DNA of 64,000 nucleotides from Eremothecium cymbalariae DBVPG#7215. Lineage: Eukaryota; Ascomycota; Saccharomycetes; Saccharomycetales; Saccharomycetaceae. The notes beneath the pieces were generated by a model that saw only the letters and a list, made by a program, of their open reading frames with translations, was not told the origin of the DNA and searched no databases. The translations under genes were made by a program, and so were the position numbers. The stretch lies in assembly GCF_000235365.1 (NCBI RefSeq), contig NC_016453.1, positions 620,001-684,000 of the forward strand, written 5' to 3'. Position 1 is the stretch's first letter, and the number at the start of each line of letters is the position of its first letter. This document shows, piece after piece, positions 1-12,832 of the stretch.

Positions 1-1384
1 CCATAGGCCTTTTTAACTTGACCCTTCACAACTGGCAAGTTATCAGTATTTTTAGGGAGACTCGAAGTTTTCCTATGAGATCTTGGAGTAGTTTGCGCGG
101 ACAGCATGATAGGTATCCTAGGTCTAGGTTCAATTAGTAGTTTATAGCTATGTGGTATTTTTTGTACAGGGGGTTTCTTTGAAGCAGGGTTCTGTAGAAC
201 AGTCTGCTGCTCAGGTTGAGGAGCAACAGTTATAGGATTCGGATCCGATAAAGCAGTACCCATTGTCATATTTGGATCGGTTGGAGATTCATCTCTTAGC
301 TTTGGAGAGGTTTGATTCGTAGCAGTGCCCTTTGGAGACTTGAACAAATTTTTTATGGAGAAAGAATTTTTTTCTTATGACCTTTGTTCCATACATATGG
401 TGATTGCGAGCCTCCTGGTGATTCATGTTCAATGCTCTTATCTGTTCCAGGTGTCGATAATATATTATTCTCACTTTCCGTCTGTGAGTAGTCCAGGTTT
501 TTTTTAACTGAACCACTGTCTAAGGAGGAAGATGTATGGTTTTGATTTGGGAAGAAAGAACTTACACTTCCAGTTGGGGTATGCGTTGAAAACACCTGAG
601 AAGATCTTTTAACCGGAGAAGGAACCTGTTTGCTCTGAGTGGGCACACTATTGGGGGTCATCGAACCTAAATTAGGGAAACTATCCGTTGGCGATGAACT
701 GTCATCATAATATACATTCTTTTGCACTAATTTAGTTCTATACTTCTCAATTGGCAGGATATCAGGTGCATCAGTAGATACATTTATAGAACCGGAGTTA
801 CTAATCATCTCATCATCATCACCTTCTTCTTGAACTAGATAGGAGTACCTAAATTTTGAAATATGATCTTCCACAACATCACCTTTTGAATTCACAAGCT
901 TTTTGTCGCTGCTCAAATCATTAAATATAGCATGTGGTACAGGAGCACTAGCACCCATCCTCTTATTTTGCATGTTTATTGTGTTGTTATTAGAATGCCT
1001 TAATGAAGGGAATGCAGAAGCAGGAATGCACACCACAGGTTTTTTCACTGACCTAGAGTTGATATTCATATTATTTCTAATTCCAAAAGGATTCTTAAAA
1101 GAAACCTCCTCTCTGTTTTCCATTAGCTTTAATCTTCGCTGTTCCTCCTCCTCTTCCAGCGCCTGTTGCAACAAGAGTTCATCTTCAACACTTAGATCTA
1201 GCTTATCCAGGAGACGATCCGCCGTTTGGATGGAATCAAATGATATTAAGGATTGCTGATCATGCACTATAGAGTTGGACCTGAGTTTTAAGCGACACCT
1301 ACTAGAATCAAAAATTTCTCCTGTAACACTAGTTAGCCTGATGTCCTCCAATGGAGAGACATCGTTAGGATTAAACGAAACCAT
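1..1384 (-). pseudogene. DSF2: DSF2-like gene, 3'-partial at window edge, one frameshift
   Basis: The 5' frame starts at the ATG at 1384 and runs 343 codons to a stop at 353-355. A second frame, entered by adding one base in the A7 run (T7 on the plus strand, 367-373), continues open about 120 codons to the window edge, so one long gene is split by a single-base deletion. The protein is Ser/Asn/Pro-rich and looks disordered, with an acidic Glu run near residue 75 and a basic Lys/Ser/Pro stretch at the break. No catalytic domain is seen. The name rests on synteny only: in S. cerevisiae DSF2 (YBR007C, function poorly known) lies near HHF1 in the same orientation. The frameshift is probably a sequence error, because the frame beyond it keeps the same composition. 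The coding call is fairly sure; the identity is not. Confidence 0.5.
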
Positions 1385-2467
1385 GTTAGGCAGCTAGATT
1401 CCTCTCTGCTACTTCTGTTGCACCGTTATAATTAATCCCTGTACTTGTCTTTGCCGGTTGTGGGGGAGGGGGGGGGAGGGGGACTTAGACGATTATTAAC
1501 GTTAAATTGGAAGTAAACCCAAACAATATTGATCAACCTGCAATTGTCGCTGATCCGCAGGGACGAATACTATACTGTGTAAAATAAAATATAATTATGG
1601 TTCAGAGTATTGTCGGATATGAAGGCATAAAGTACACGGCTACGGATAAGATTAGTGGTTGTATGTAGCTATGTCTACAATCGTAGCTTCAACTTTTTTG
1701 GTTAGTGCTTTGAATGATGTGTAGTAAAAATATCTAAAATGAAAGATGAAGCTGTACCGTGTTATTGAGGTTTTTTAACCTATTAAAATATGTATAATAG
1801 TGAATTTTATGTGAAGTTTAGAGATCAGCACGACACTGCCTTGAAATCTAGAATACTGAAACTTTAAACAGCTTATATCTTAGTAGAGAAATAAAGTTGA
1901 GTTAGAAGACGACCTGCAACAATTTTATGAGTGTAACTTTGGGCGTAGATCCTTTAATAGGGAATGTGATCGACAACTGTTGTAAGATGTGTTAAGTCTG
2001 CGCCATATCTCTCTAGCATTACTGTCAAGAATTCTTTTCGTTACAATCATTCTTAATGATTTTTGATTCGTGTTGGTTCCCTCCAAAAAAGTTCGTAGAA
2101 TTGGCCTGATATGACGGGCGGGTTTGTGCAAAAAGAACACATCAATGAATTCGACAGTTGAAAGATTTCATTAGTCTAGACTTTATTCACATATAGAGCA
2201 AGTATAAGCTGAGATGAGGATAAGATAATAGGATTTTGTTATATGTGTATATCTAAACACTATGATCTATTATGACACACACATGAATAAACATATATAT
2301 GCATGTATATAAGCGCATAATCTATACATATATATATTTAAACATATATATTTGACTAATATTGACAAAATTATGAAGGCTGTAATCGAGACGAAAGTGT
2401 GGTAATACTTAAAACAATAAAGTAGTTTCTGTTAAAGGAGATGATAGTATAATGTTTAAGGGTAACA
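1385..2467. other. Intergenic, DSF2-like 5' side / SOK1 3' side
   Basis: This 1.1-kb AT-rich stretch lies between the DSF2-like start and the SOK1 stop. It holds a G-rich tract at about 1459-1482 and TA-rich runs at 2290-2350. A minus-strand open stretch at 1925-2140 has no ATG start and is discussed as a possible retroelement relic. I see no supported gene or RNA here. Confidence 0.5.
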
Positions 2468-5407
2468 TTAGACCCTACTGAATTTATCACCCAAGGCGTC
2501 CACATAATGACACCCAAATACAGACCAATGAAAGTTGACCACAGTATACAAGTGCCGATACAAGCTTTCAAACTCCTCCATATCTAGTGAAGCCATGCTA
2601 CCACCGGTTTCGTTGCCCATATCACTGTTCGCAGTGCCATTATTACTACCAGTAGGTGACATGTGATGACTCCTAGAAGGTGTGCTAAAAACGCTTGAAG
2701 AAGGTGTGCAGGATGGTCCTGTGCCTGAAACATTAGCACTAGTGCCTGAAACAACAGAGGAAGTAGATGTCCCTTGAATATTAGTAGTGCATAAATTAAT
2801 AAAATCTTGTTTCACAATACCATCTTTGGTACAATTTGATCTTTGAAAGATGCTTCCCTCCAATGAATTAAAGACACGGTTCTCAAGAACACCATAGACT
2901 TCACTCAACGGCTGAGTTTGTTTTGAAAGCCAGGACTTAGCGAAATCTATGTTCCTTGAATCCAATGGAGTTAATGTCTTTTTTGACAATGGAGTAGAAA
3001 TCCTTGTCTTATCTGGAGTCCCAATGTTAGTATTAGAAGTAGAGATAATGGTAGAAGATGTAGTATTTGCTAAAGCTCGTATAGCACCCAATTGTCTCGC
3101 ATTCTGTACTCTAAGTGTCTCATATTCCTGTTTCAATTCGTTTATGGTCTTACAAATGTGGATAGCGATGGATATCGTGTTTTTCGTCCACCTGCAGTTG
3201 CCATGTTCATCTGTAATGATGGAGACTATCTCCTCCTTTAGTCTCCTATTTGAGTAATTAGAAATCACATATTCCTTGGCAGCTCTATCGATAGTAGTAT
3301 CATTAGCGACCAATTGTTTAAAAAGCAATTTGCAAACCAATAGACAAACCGCTTGTCTAATATCAGCCCTCAACAAAATTAGACGGGCATGATCAAATGA
3401 TAATGACGTTGGGTATTCTCTCACCATCTTACGGCAGGAAAGTAGGCTTATGATACTCTTGATGCAAAGTCGATATATATCAGGAGTTTTGGGAACTTGA
3501 TCTGGTCTAAAGAATCCATTTCTAAAACTTTCATTGTACTTATCTTTAAACCATTTCAAAGAAGACTTCAAGTTTACCTGCTGAGAGCTCATTAAAGACT
3601 GGAAATATTGCTTTTCAAATTCCACGGCATTACTCAATAAAGCCGGTCTTAATATTCTTATTTGATGGTTTGCAATATCTAATTTCATAGCTTCCAAAAT
3701 CTGGAAAACCAGCTTTAATGCTTCGACAAGCTTTACTACCGACTTTTCCTCCTGGGCTTCACGGAATTTGTTTTGCATGCCATCAACCCATGGATCCCTC
3801 ATAGGAGCACAATGGTGCTTGAACAATTGGGCCAACCAATCAGACAAATTTGTCATTATTAGAGAACCTTTCAACAATTCTTGGATCAATAGCTTAGTGT
3901 CAAGAACATTTTCGACCGTGCTAATCTCTTTCTGAGGCACTATTGTCACAAGAACGTCCTTTAAGGTATCAAATAAAGGTACAAGCCGGGTGTGCTTATA
4001 GTCAAATACTTCGGCGCGTTGATTGTAAACAAATATTTCATTTTCAACATCAGCCCAGTATTTGTCTGCTATTTGTCTCTTCTTGATACCACGTTCACCA
4101 TCTAAGTTTGGTCTAAACTGTAGTAAAGGATCAAACACTATGTCATGTCTAAGTTGCGGGTTCTTAACAATTTCGGACAGATCTATTTCCCTTAAGCATT
4201 GCAAATTAATCGGTGGCAATGGCATGGGGCCTGCGTATGACTTGATATATTGAGTCCTTTCTTCTAATGAAATCTCCTGTCCATCCATGGACTGTAGCCG
4301 ATGACTCATCAGGATGGCATTGCGTAAAAAATATTGACCACTCTTGTTTCCATGTTTCTTCTTCTTGATGCCGGCAAACTGGGACGCAGACGACGCAGAA
4401 GTCATAGTTCCTGCATTCAACACTGAAGCAGACGAGATGTTATTTGCAGAGGATGGATAGACTGAACGCATCTGCTGTTGACTCAATGGTGTCATACTTG
4501 AGGTTTTACTCGCCGAAGTTATTGCTGTCGCTGTTGCCGCTGTTACCGTCGCTGTCGCTGTTGGTGCCGCTGTTGCCGTGGTTGGTGTTGTCGTTGTGGA
4601 TGATGACGAGGACGACAACGAGACCGATGATGAAGACGACGATGAAACCGACGAAGACGCTGCTGTTGCCGCTGCTGTTGCCGTGGCCACGGCGGCCTCT
4701 GTAGAAGCCGTTGCCATGCGGTGAGTGTTCAATCTCCGTAGTGACGAATGCAATATTGTGGGTACAGAATGTGATCTAAATTTGACTTTTCTCAAGCGAG
4801 TCAAGTTCTGTTTCTGGTCAGTTCTGAAGTGACTTTGCTGTGACGATGATGCCGTCGAAGAGACTGACAACACTGTTTCCGAAGAGCTCGGTCCACCCTG
4901 CGTACCTGTGCTTGCTGCAGATGTGGGGGTTGGAATAAACTGCCCTGTCTTGATGTCAAAGGGCTTGAATATCGTAGTGTTGTTGTGTGTCATCGTGGTT
5001 TTAAACGATGAATCAGGCTGGCTGTTATGTTGATGATCATGGTGATCTGCATCGGCTTGCTGTGAATCTGCTTGCTGAGAATCATCATCCTGAACCGACT
5101 GCTGCTGTGATGGTGTTATACAGCCTTGTGTATCCAACGACCTCACGTCTTGGAGGTACTCATTCAAATGTTGTGTGGGGTTCGGCTGCTTCAATGAGGT
5201 GGGACCTGCACCAGTAGGCGAAGCAGAGCCCGACTGTGGATTATCGGGGGGCGAACCTGCTGCCGTTGTCATTGTATTCAGGCCACCCGGAGAAGAAGAA
5301 GAAGCTGCTGTATCCGAAGGCTGCGAAACAGACGCCGCCGTAGGCTCCGACTTAAGAGCTATAGTCTCCGCTGGAGGTGTATTAGTATGGGTTCTAGCTT
5401 GATCCAT
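2468..5407 (-). CDS. SOK1: Sok1, TCP11-domain protein
   Basis: A 979-aa protein with a TCP11 (T-complex protein 11) region from about residue 385 to 860; the conserved block around residues 395-430 includes LRHDIVFDPLL and the start of IKKRQIADKYWADVENEI. In S. cerevisiae SOK1 (YDR006C) is a multicopy suppressor of protein kinase A loss, placing it in cAMP/PKA growth control; the molecular activity is unknown. The N-terminal third is low complexity, with His/Gln/Asp repeats near 110-130 and Ser, Thr and Ala/Thr runs at about 225-310. Another Ser/Thr/Asn-rich tail follows the domain. The ATG at 5407 opens the longest frame. Its position beside the histone pair and TRP1 matches the ancestral order. 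The unusually long upstream region suggests a complex promoter or long leader. Confidence 0.93.
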   Translation of the reverse strand: MDQARTHTNTPPAETIALKSEPTAASVSQPSDTAASSSSPGGLNTMTTAAGSPPDNPQSGSASPTGAGPTSLKQPNPTQHLNEYLQDVRSLDTQGCITPSQQQSVQDDDSQQADSQQADADHHDHQHNSQPDSSFKTTMTHNNTTIFKPFDIKTGQFIPTPTSAASTGTQGGPSSSETVLSVSSTASSSQQSHFRTDQKQNLTRLRKVKFRSHSVPTILHSSLRRLNTHRMATASTEAAVATATAAATAASSSVSSSSSSSVSLSSSSSSTTTTPTTATAAPTATATVTAATATAITSASKTSSMTPLSQQQMRSVYPSSANNISSASVLNAGTMTSASSASQFAGIKKKKHGNKSGQYFLRNAILMSHRLQSMDGQEISLEERTQYIKSYAGPMPLPPINLQCLREIDLSEIVKNPQLRHDIVFDPLLQFRPNLDGERGIKKRQIADKYWADVENEIFVYNQRAEVFDYKHTRLVPLFDTLKDVLVTIVPQKEISTVENVLDTKLLIQELLKGSLIMTNLSDWLAQLFKHHCAPMRDPWVDGMQNKFREAQEEKSVVKLVEALKLVFQILEAMKLDIANHQIRILRPALLSNAVEFEKQYFQSLMSSQQVNLKSSLKWFKDKYNESFRNGFFRPDQVPKTPDIYRLCIKSIISLLSCRKMVREYPTSLSFDHARLILLRADIRQAVCLLVCKLLFKQLVANDTTIDRAAKEYVISNYSNRRLKEEIVSIITDEHGNCRWTKNTISIAIHICKTINELKQEYETLRVQNARQLGAIRALANTTSSTIISTSNTNIGTPDKTRISTPLSKKTLTPLDSRNIDFAKSWLSKQTQPLSEVYGVLENRVFNSLEGSIFQRSNCTKDGIVKQDFINLCTTNIQGTSTSSVVSGTSANVSGTGPSCTPSSSVFSTPSRSHHMSPTGSNNGTANSDMGNETGGSMASLDMEEFESLYRHLYTVVNFHWSVFGCHYVDALGDKFSRV

Positions 5408-6008
5408 CGTTGGTATATTGATGATTCCGTGCAGAAATTCAAAAAAAAATTAGATGAACCGTATACAATCTTTCTTGTTATTTGAATAGTATACTATTTT
5501 TTTTCTGGAAAAAAAGTCCTTACCTTTATGCTTGCTTCTTTCCTTTTCGGTAGGCTCCCCTGCACTTTCTGTAATGTTTTAGTTGTAGTTGTAGTTGTAG
5601 TTGTAGACTTTATGGACCTCGTTTGCTTCTGCTTCTTGCTCTACTAAACTCCTAAAAATTATTTTCTTTCTTTACTTCTCTCTTGCTCCTATGCCTCTAT
5701 CTTCTATCGTCCTCCGTTAAACGATATCCTAAATAGAAATACCCTTTAGCACAACTGCTTTGTTTGACTTTGCAAGCCTTTTTGATAACAACTGCAGCGT
5801 ATAATGATCGTTAAAAGAAGAGACCTCAGGTATCTATTTTCCAAAAAAAAACAAAAATTAGTAATAGTAGTATTGTATTAACAACACAAGTGTCAAAAAA
5901 ACAATAAACCAAACCGTATTTGTACAAGAAGAAAGGGAATCTCTGTGTTCTAAGCCTGGAATTAAAAATGGTAAAGCTTGCTTCTCTTTAGGTTTTCCTT
6001 TCCACCTC

Positions 6009-6010
6009 TT

Positions 6011-6042
<32 letters not shown>

Positions 6043-6045
6043 ATT
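6009..6045. repeat. TTG trinucleotide microsatellite
   Basis: About ten uninterrupted TTG units, followed by imperfect TTA/TTG units to about 6080. The repeat lies about 600 bp upstream of the SOK1 start. On the SOK1 strand it reads as CAA, and it is not in an annotated gene. Confidence 0.85.
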
Positions 6046-6414
6046 ATTGTTGTTGGTGTTGTTGTAGTAGCTGTTGTTTTCTTTTGTTATCTCGTTGTTG
6101 TAGCTCTCTCACCTCCTCTCAAAAACTTTTTTAATTCTATGTCTCTCAGTTCTCAGCTAAATCACGTATATCAGGTATACCAGCTCCGTAGCTCTTTCTC
6201 ACAGCTCTCTGTCTGTCTCAGCTCTCTTTCCTCTCCTCCCTTTATTTAGAAGTAAAACGATTTGAGCAGGAGTAAATTATATCCAAAGAGAACTAAGAAT
6301 TAAGCCAAAGAAAAAAAGAAAAAAGGAAAGAGAGATGATGATGATGATGGTGATGGTAACGACGACGATGGATGGATGGTATGATGGATATATTTTGTAT
6401 ATATAATGTGTATG

Positions 6415-6454
6415 TGGTGTGTGTGTGTGTGTATGTGTGTGTGTGTGTGTGTGG
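6415..6454. repeat. GT dinucleotide microsatellite
   Basis: A run of GT units broken by one A substitution, in the SOK1 upstream region. Length variation between strains is expected of such tracts. Confidence 0.85.
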
Positions 6455-7123
6455 GTAGATTAGATTGTGAACTGTTACTTTTGCTCAACTCACACACTCC
6501 TTGTTATTAGACCTCAAATATAGAAAGTATAGTAGTAGCAAATAAAAAAAAATTGTCTTTTCTTTTGGAGTAGTTATGCAACACAACTAGACGTTATGTG
6601 GAATCGACAAACGTTCGCTGTTTATAAATCTCCTCTGATGCAGAAGACCCCAGGTTTTGTATATATAGGATGCAAAATGTTGTATTACAAAACTAAGAAC
6701 CACTAGCTAAATTACTGTGCCCACTGGTTTTGTTCGCTTTGCAAACGCCCCCGAGCTTTAAAAAGTTGGTTATAAAACTGGTGGTCCTTTAAAACCTGGC
6801 AGTTACGTATAGTAGCACAAGAAAATTCATCGCTGACACAGAACAGCAAATGTCTCTAGCAGCAGTAGCGGTAGCAGCAGCCAGCAGTAGTGGCAGCAGC
6901 AGCGGCGACCCCCAAAGAAAAAGAAAAGATTATGTAACATCCCCATCGCCATGAGAGATACGCCTGCATAAGCTCGCCATTGCTGTTCCATACATAATAG
7001 ACGGTCCGATCTGGTGAGAGCTTCGCCTGTTGGTTGGCTGGTTGATATGTATGCTACAGCAGCGGTAGCGGCAACCGCTGCTGCTGCTATGACCTCACCA
7101 ATCGACGGGAGGAGGCGCGATGT

Positions 7124-7164
7124 GGAGTCGGGGGAGAGGACCGGAGGTCCTCTCCCCCGACTCC
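7124..7164. repeat. Perfect inverted repeat, 19-bp arms, 3-nt spacer
   Basis: Arms 7124-7142 and 7146-7164 are perfect reverse complements around the 3-nt spacer GGA. The arms are GC-rich (G5 and C5 runs) inside AT-rich surroundings. No coding frame explains it. It would form a very stable hairpin in single-stranded DNA or RNA. Confidence 0.9.
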
Positions 7165-7453
7165 CCCAGAGTACATGCTACACGCAAAAAATGATTGGGA
7201 AAACTCCCCATTCCACCCCACTCCGCAGCATTTCGAGTTTTGTGCCCACTTTTGTGTCCATTTTATGTCCTCTGCCTCCCCTCCAACTTGAAGAGCAACG
7301 TATAAACAACAGCTATGTGTAGCAGACGGCTGCGTAAGAGAGAGACTACGTAGTCTCCTACACATACTCCGCTTCTAATTTGTCGTTCGCAGATAGCAGA
7401 GATTAGATTAGATTAGATTCCGTTACGGATGCGTATATAATGAGGATGATGAT

Positions 7454-7481
7454 CTCACGTGAGCGTCAACCCTCACGTGAG
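7454..7481. promoter_or_regulatory. Two palindromic CACGTG boxes
   Basis: CTCACGTGAG occurs at 7454-7463 and again at 7472-7481, 18 bp centre to centre. CACGTG is the core bound by bHLH factors such as Cbf1, Tye7 or Pho4 in yeasts. The pair sits 0.4 kb beyond the H4 stop and 2 kb upstream of SOK1, so the target gene is unclear. Confidence 0.5.
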
Positions 7482-7893
7482 CCCTTCGTGCACCGGTGGG
7501 AGAATGCAGGAAGGAAAAGTAACGCACACTCAGAAACAGTCGCATAAAAAACAAAAGCGGAACTAACCAAATCAACTCAAATCAAAACGAGACCATAACT
7601 CCACCCACCCTTTTTTCTCACATTCTGCACACGCCCGCGTCCCACGGGAAACCAAGTATGTTGATACCATATCTTTTTATTAGAAATAGATTTCGATATT
7701 ATACAGTCGATATACACATAGATATGCATCGTAATAATAGTTAGTTAAAAAACCCCTGTTGTATAAAAAATTGTATGGAAACAAAAAGGTAACGGATATT
7801 AATGCTAAAACAATAGCGTGACGGTGTGTGACGTGAGTGCGAGTGTGCGTGCGTGTGCGCGTATTTTAGAAGATAGAGAAGGAAAAAAAAAGT

Positions 7894-9899
<2,006 letters not shown>

Positions 9900-10370
9900 G
9901 CAGCATGCACGCTGCTTCCACATTGGTGTTTATTATAGTATATATGAGGACAACAAAACAAAAAAACAAAAAACAAGCAAGGTTTTCTTTCTCGATAGGT
10001 TCAGGTACATTTCTTTTCTGGGAATAGAGGTCCTGGACAATTACCAAGTTCTGATTTGATTTGAACAACCACAAACCGACTCAAATATTTACTATTTACT
10101 GTACTGTCTGTATATTAGGTTTTACTATTAATTATCATTATTATTATTTTCATGAGGGTCCAAAGTTGATTCTTTTGGATAGATGTGTATTTTAATGTCA
10201 GCTGACAAAAAATAAGAACGGGTTCTCTTGTGCTTGGTATGGTATATATAGGTGTAGATCGTCTATCTTGTGGCGGACGGGCACATTGTGCCCGTGGGAC
10301 TTGGGTTGTACACAGCAGTCGATTTTAGAGTGTGGGCTAGGTTGGTCGACAGCTTATTCCGACAAGCAAT
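9900..10370. other. Intergenic between H3 and TRP1
   Basis: A 470-bp AT-rich stretch that includes the H3 3' region and the TRP1 promoter. It holds a perfect inverted repeat with 9-bp arms and a 1-nt spacer at 10277-10295, about 75 bp before the TRP1 start. No gene or RNA is seen. Confidence 0.5.
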
Positions 10371-11063
10371 ATGGTTGAGGTTATAAAGATATGTGGGCTG
10401 CAGAGTACGGAAGGTGCGTTGGTTGCTCTTCGGAGCTGTGCGACGCATGTTGGGATTATTTGCGTCCCGGGGCGTAAGAGGACAGTAGATGCAGATACTG
10501 CCAAGGCGATATCATATTTAATCAGGGAAGGAGAGGAAGGAGAGGGACGTCTCAAGACCAAGTTGGTTGGTGTTTTCAAGGATCAGGGTGTCGATGAAGT
10601 GAAGTCTATATGTGAGAGCTATGGGTTAGATGTGGTTCAATTACATGGGAGTGAGGATTGGCAACTGTTTCGAGCGGAGCTTCCTGCCAATATGGCAATT
10701 ATAAAGAGATTTGTGTTTCCTAGGGATTGCGATAGGATATTGGAGATGTGTTCAAAAGGGCAAAACTGCTTCGCACTGCTAGACACGGAGGAAGGGGGTA
10801 CTGGCGAGTTGTTGGATTGGAAGGAGATTGGCGAGTGGAGCCGAAAGCATGATGAAGTCAAATTTGTGCTTGCAGGTGGGCTGACACCTGAGAATGTGGG
10901 AGAGGCGTTGAAGGTGCCGGGTGTTTGTGGTGTTGATGTCAGTGGGGGTGTAGAGACTGACGGAGTCAAGGATGTGAAGAAGATTGAACAGTTCATTAGC
11001 AGTGCGGCTCAGGACAGGACTGATGAGCGACTGCAACAATATACAGACAAAACAACACACTAG
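10371..11063 (+). CDS. TRP1: Phosphoribosylanthranilate isomerase
   Basis: A 230-aa TIM-barrel enzyme that converts N-(5'-phosphoribosyl)anthranilate to 1-(o-carboxyphenylamino)-1-deoxyribulose 5-phosphate in tryptophan synthesis. The KICGLQS motif at residues 5-11 is the family start. Later LAGGLTPENV and GVDVSGGVE are the phosphate-binding loops near the C-terminal end of the barrel. The last 15 residues are a short polar extension. Adjacency to IPP1 and histone H3 is the arrangement described for Kluyveromyces TRP1. The gene is richer in GC than its flanks. Confidence 0.97.
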   Translation: MVEVIKICGLQSTEGALVALRSCATHVGIICVPGRKRTVDADTAKAISYLIREGEEGEGRLKTKLVGVFKDQGVDEVKSICESYGLDVVQLHGSEDWQLFRAELPANMAIIKRFVFPRDCDRILEMCSKGQNCFALLDTEEGGTGELLDWKEIGEWSRKHDEVKFVLAGGLTPENVGEALKVPGVCGVDVSGGVETDGVKDVKKIEQFISSAAQDRTDERLQQYTDKTTH

Positions 11064-11235
11064 ACGCTTTTACTTTACAATATTTCATATAAATGGTTAT
11101 GTATATACATAACATATACATAATATAATAGGTTATATTATATGCATATATTAATACGTATATACGTCGAAGAAGGTTGGCCGGAGGGGTTGGTGGAGTC
11201 CTTTTAAAATAAGCAAGATAGGGCAATGTAAGAGA

Positions 11236-12099
11236 TCAGGCGGAACCAGAGATGAAGAACCATTTGTCAATGGACTTGTCAATTGGACCGTCTGCTAGAG
11301 GACCCGCTGCTGTAACCATTGTAGCGGCCTCAGGCGAATAAGAAGGGGTTTCGACTAACGTCGTGTTGGTCAAATCAATCTTCTTAGAGTCAGCAGCCTT
11401 ACCGCAGATCAATTGTTTCCACGCCTCATGACATTCTCTTACAACTTCCAAGGCATACTTTCTGTTCTTGGCTTCGCCAGAGAAAGCAAATTGGTTTTCC
11501 GGTTTGCCGTCTGGGATTTTGTAAATTCTGAACCATTCGTTCGTTGCTCTCAACAAACCAGGGAGGTGCTTTTCAACATCTTCAATATCGTTCAATTTGG
11601 GGGCTAGGGGATCGTTAACATCAATTACAATTAGCTTCCAATCAGTCTCACCTTCATCCAACAAAGCCATGACACCCAAAACTTTGACTGGTTTGATTTG
11701 ACCGGTATACGCAATAGTTTCACCAATCTCCAAAACATCCAAAGGATCGTTATCGCCGACAGCCTTAGTCTCTGGATGAGCAACATTTGGGTCTTCCCAT
11801 GTCTGTGGGAGAGCACCATAATTGTGGATGTACCCATGGTGAGGGAAACAGTTTCTTACGTATCTCAACTTACCCTTTTTTGTATCTTGAATAATAGGGT
11901 TCAATGCTTCCTCCTTGGTAATTTCCAACTTAGCATTGGTCCATCTTGGAATCTCAACAATCATGTTGAAGATCTTGTTCTCTTCATCAGCGTACAATGG
12001 AACATCATGGAAGGCAGATACTGGCTTACCATTGTGCTCGATGTAAACCTTATAATCTAAGGTGTTCTTGGCACCAACTTGCCTAGTAGTATAAGTCAT
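11236..12099 (-). CDS. IPP1: Cytosolic inorganic pyrophosphatase
   Basis: A 287-aa family I soluble pyrophosphatase, the same length as the S. cerevisiae enzyme, that hydrolyses PPi to two phosphates and drives biosynthetic reactions. The metal-binding signature [11 protein letters not shown] gives Asp116, Asp118 and Asp121. No targeting sequence is present, so it is cytosolic rather than the mitochondrial Ppa2. It is convergent with TRP1, with a 172-bp gap. Confidence 0.97.
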   Translation of the reverse strand: MTYTTRQVGAKNTLDYKVYIEHNGKPVSAFHDVPLYADEENKIFNMIVEIPRWTNAKLEITKEEALNPIIQDTKKGKLRYVRNCFPHHGYIHNYGALPQTWEDPNVAHPETKAVGDNDPLDVLEIGETIAYTGQIKPVKVLGVMALLDEGETDWKLIVIDVNDPLAPKLNDIEDVEKHLPGLLRATNEWFRIYKIPDGKPENQFAFSGEAKNRKYALEVVRECHEAWKQLICGKAADSKKIDLTNTTLVETPSYSPEAATMVTAAGPLADGPIDKSIDKWFFISGSA

Positions 12100-12832
12100 C
12101 TTTGGAAACAGGCAGTAACAAATCTATAGAGTAGAGTATAGCCCTTCACTTGGAAATCAAAACCCTGCACGAATTAACCACAATGGCTTATATAAATGGA
12201 TAACCAGAAATAAGAATCTGATGTATATATATATACGTGTATAATATATATGGGAAAGAGCTGCTGGAAATTTTTTCATTGTGGTGGATATCTCACATCT
12301 TCTTACATATCACGTGATTGATACTTGTGGCTTATGCTATACATATAGCAATGATCAATTACAGCTGACTTCCCTCTGATTATGGGCCAATCTACCTCTT
12401 ATTAATGACCATTTAATCATTGGATGGAGGGGTGGGAGGGGACTTGAGGGAAATAGTCTCTACAAATCGTTTAGAGATTTCTTTTATTCATCTTCACTTT
12501 TGCTAACTGTACCAGTTGCACCTCAAATATGCCTAGCTGTCTATCCTAGGTTTTATTTCTCAGAGCACGTAGAATGAATAGCACCCCTGCCAGACGTGGA
12601 GATCCTTTTCAACCCGCCCCCTTCATACGCATATAGGTTTGGTACCTTTGAAAGTGGCAACGTACCTTCATTATATTTCCCGATCTACAAAAAAGCAGTG
12701 ACACCAATTAAATAGTACGGATAAATGCTACATATTATTATTCTACACATGATGTCTAGAATAAATGTGGGAATGCATATTTTTCACATCTAGCTTCACT
12801 CGACCTTATCTTATATGGGAGAATCTGTTTGT
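12100..12832. other. Intergenic, IPP1 promoter and APC11 3' flank
   Basis: A 730-bp stretch that contains the IPP1 promoter. ATCACGTGAT at 12309-12318 is a palindromic CACGTG (Cbf1-type) site about 210 bp upstream of the IPP1 start, and TA-rich tracts lie at 12220-12250. No gene is seen. Confidence 0.45.

Larger units (their letters stand above)
5408..7893. other. 2.5-kb microsatellite-rich intergenic region (SOK1 promoter / HHF1 3' flank)
   Basis: No convincing gene is seen; the open frames here are low-complexity repeats. It holds a TTG microsatellite (about 6009-6045), GATG-type repeats (about 6335-6380), a GT microsatellite (about 6415-6454), CAG/GCA-rich stretches near 6855-6905 and 7057-7090, a perfect inverted repeat at 7124-7164, an ATTAG repeat near 7402-7420, two CACGTG boxes at 7454-7481 and a GT/GC-rich tract at 7820-7864 just past the histone H4 stop. 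It is the longest interval without a gene in the window. Confidence 0.6.

Noticed and set aside
5408..5535. GTAAGG-like splice donor in the SOK1 leader
   Set aside because: No TACTAAC branch site lies between it and the start, and the SOK1 frame is complete without splicing.
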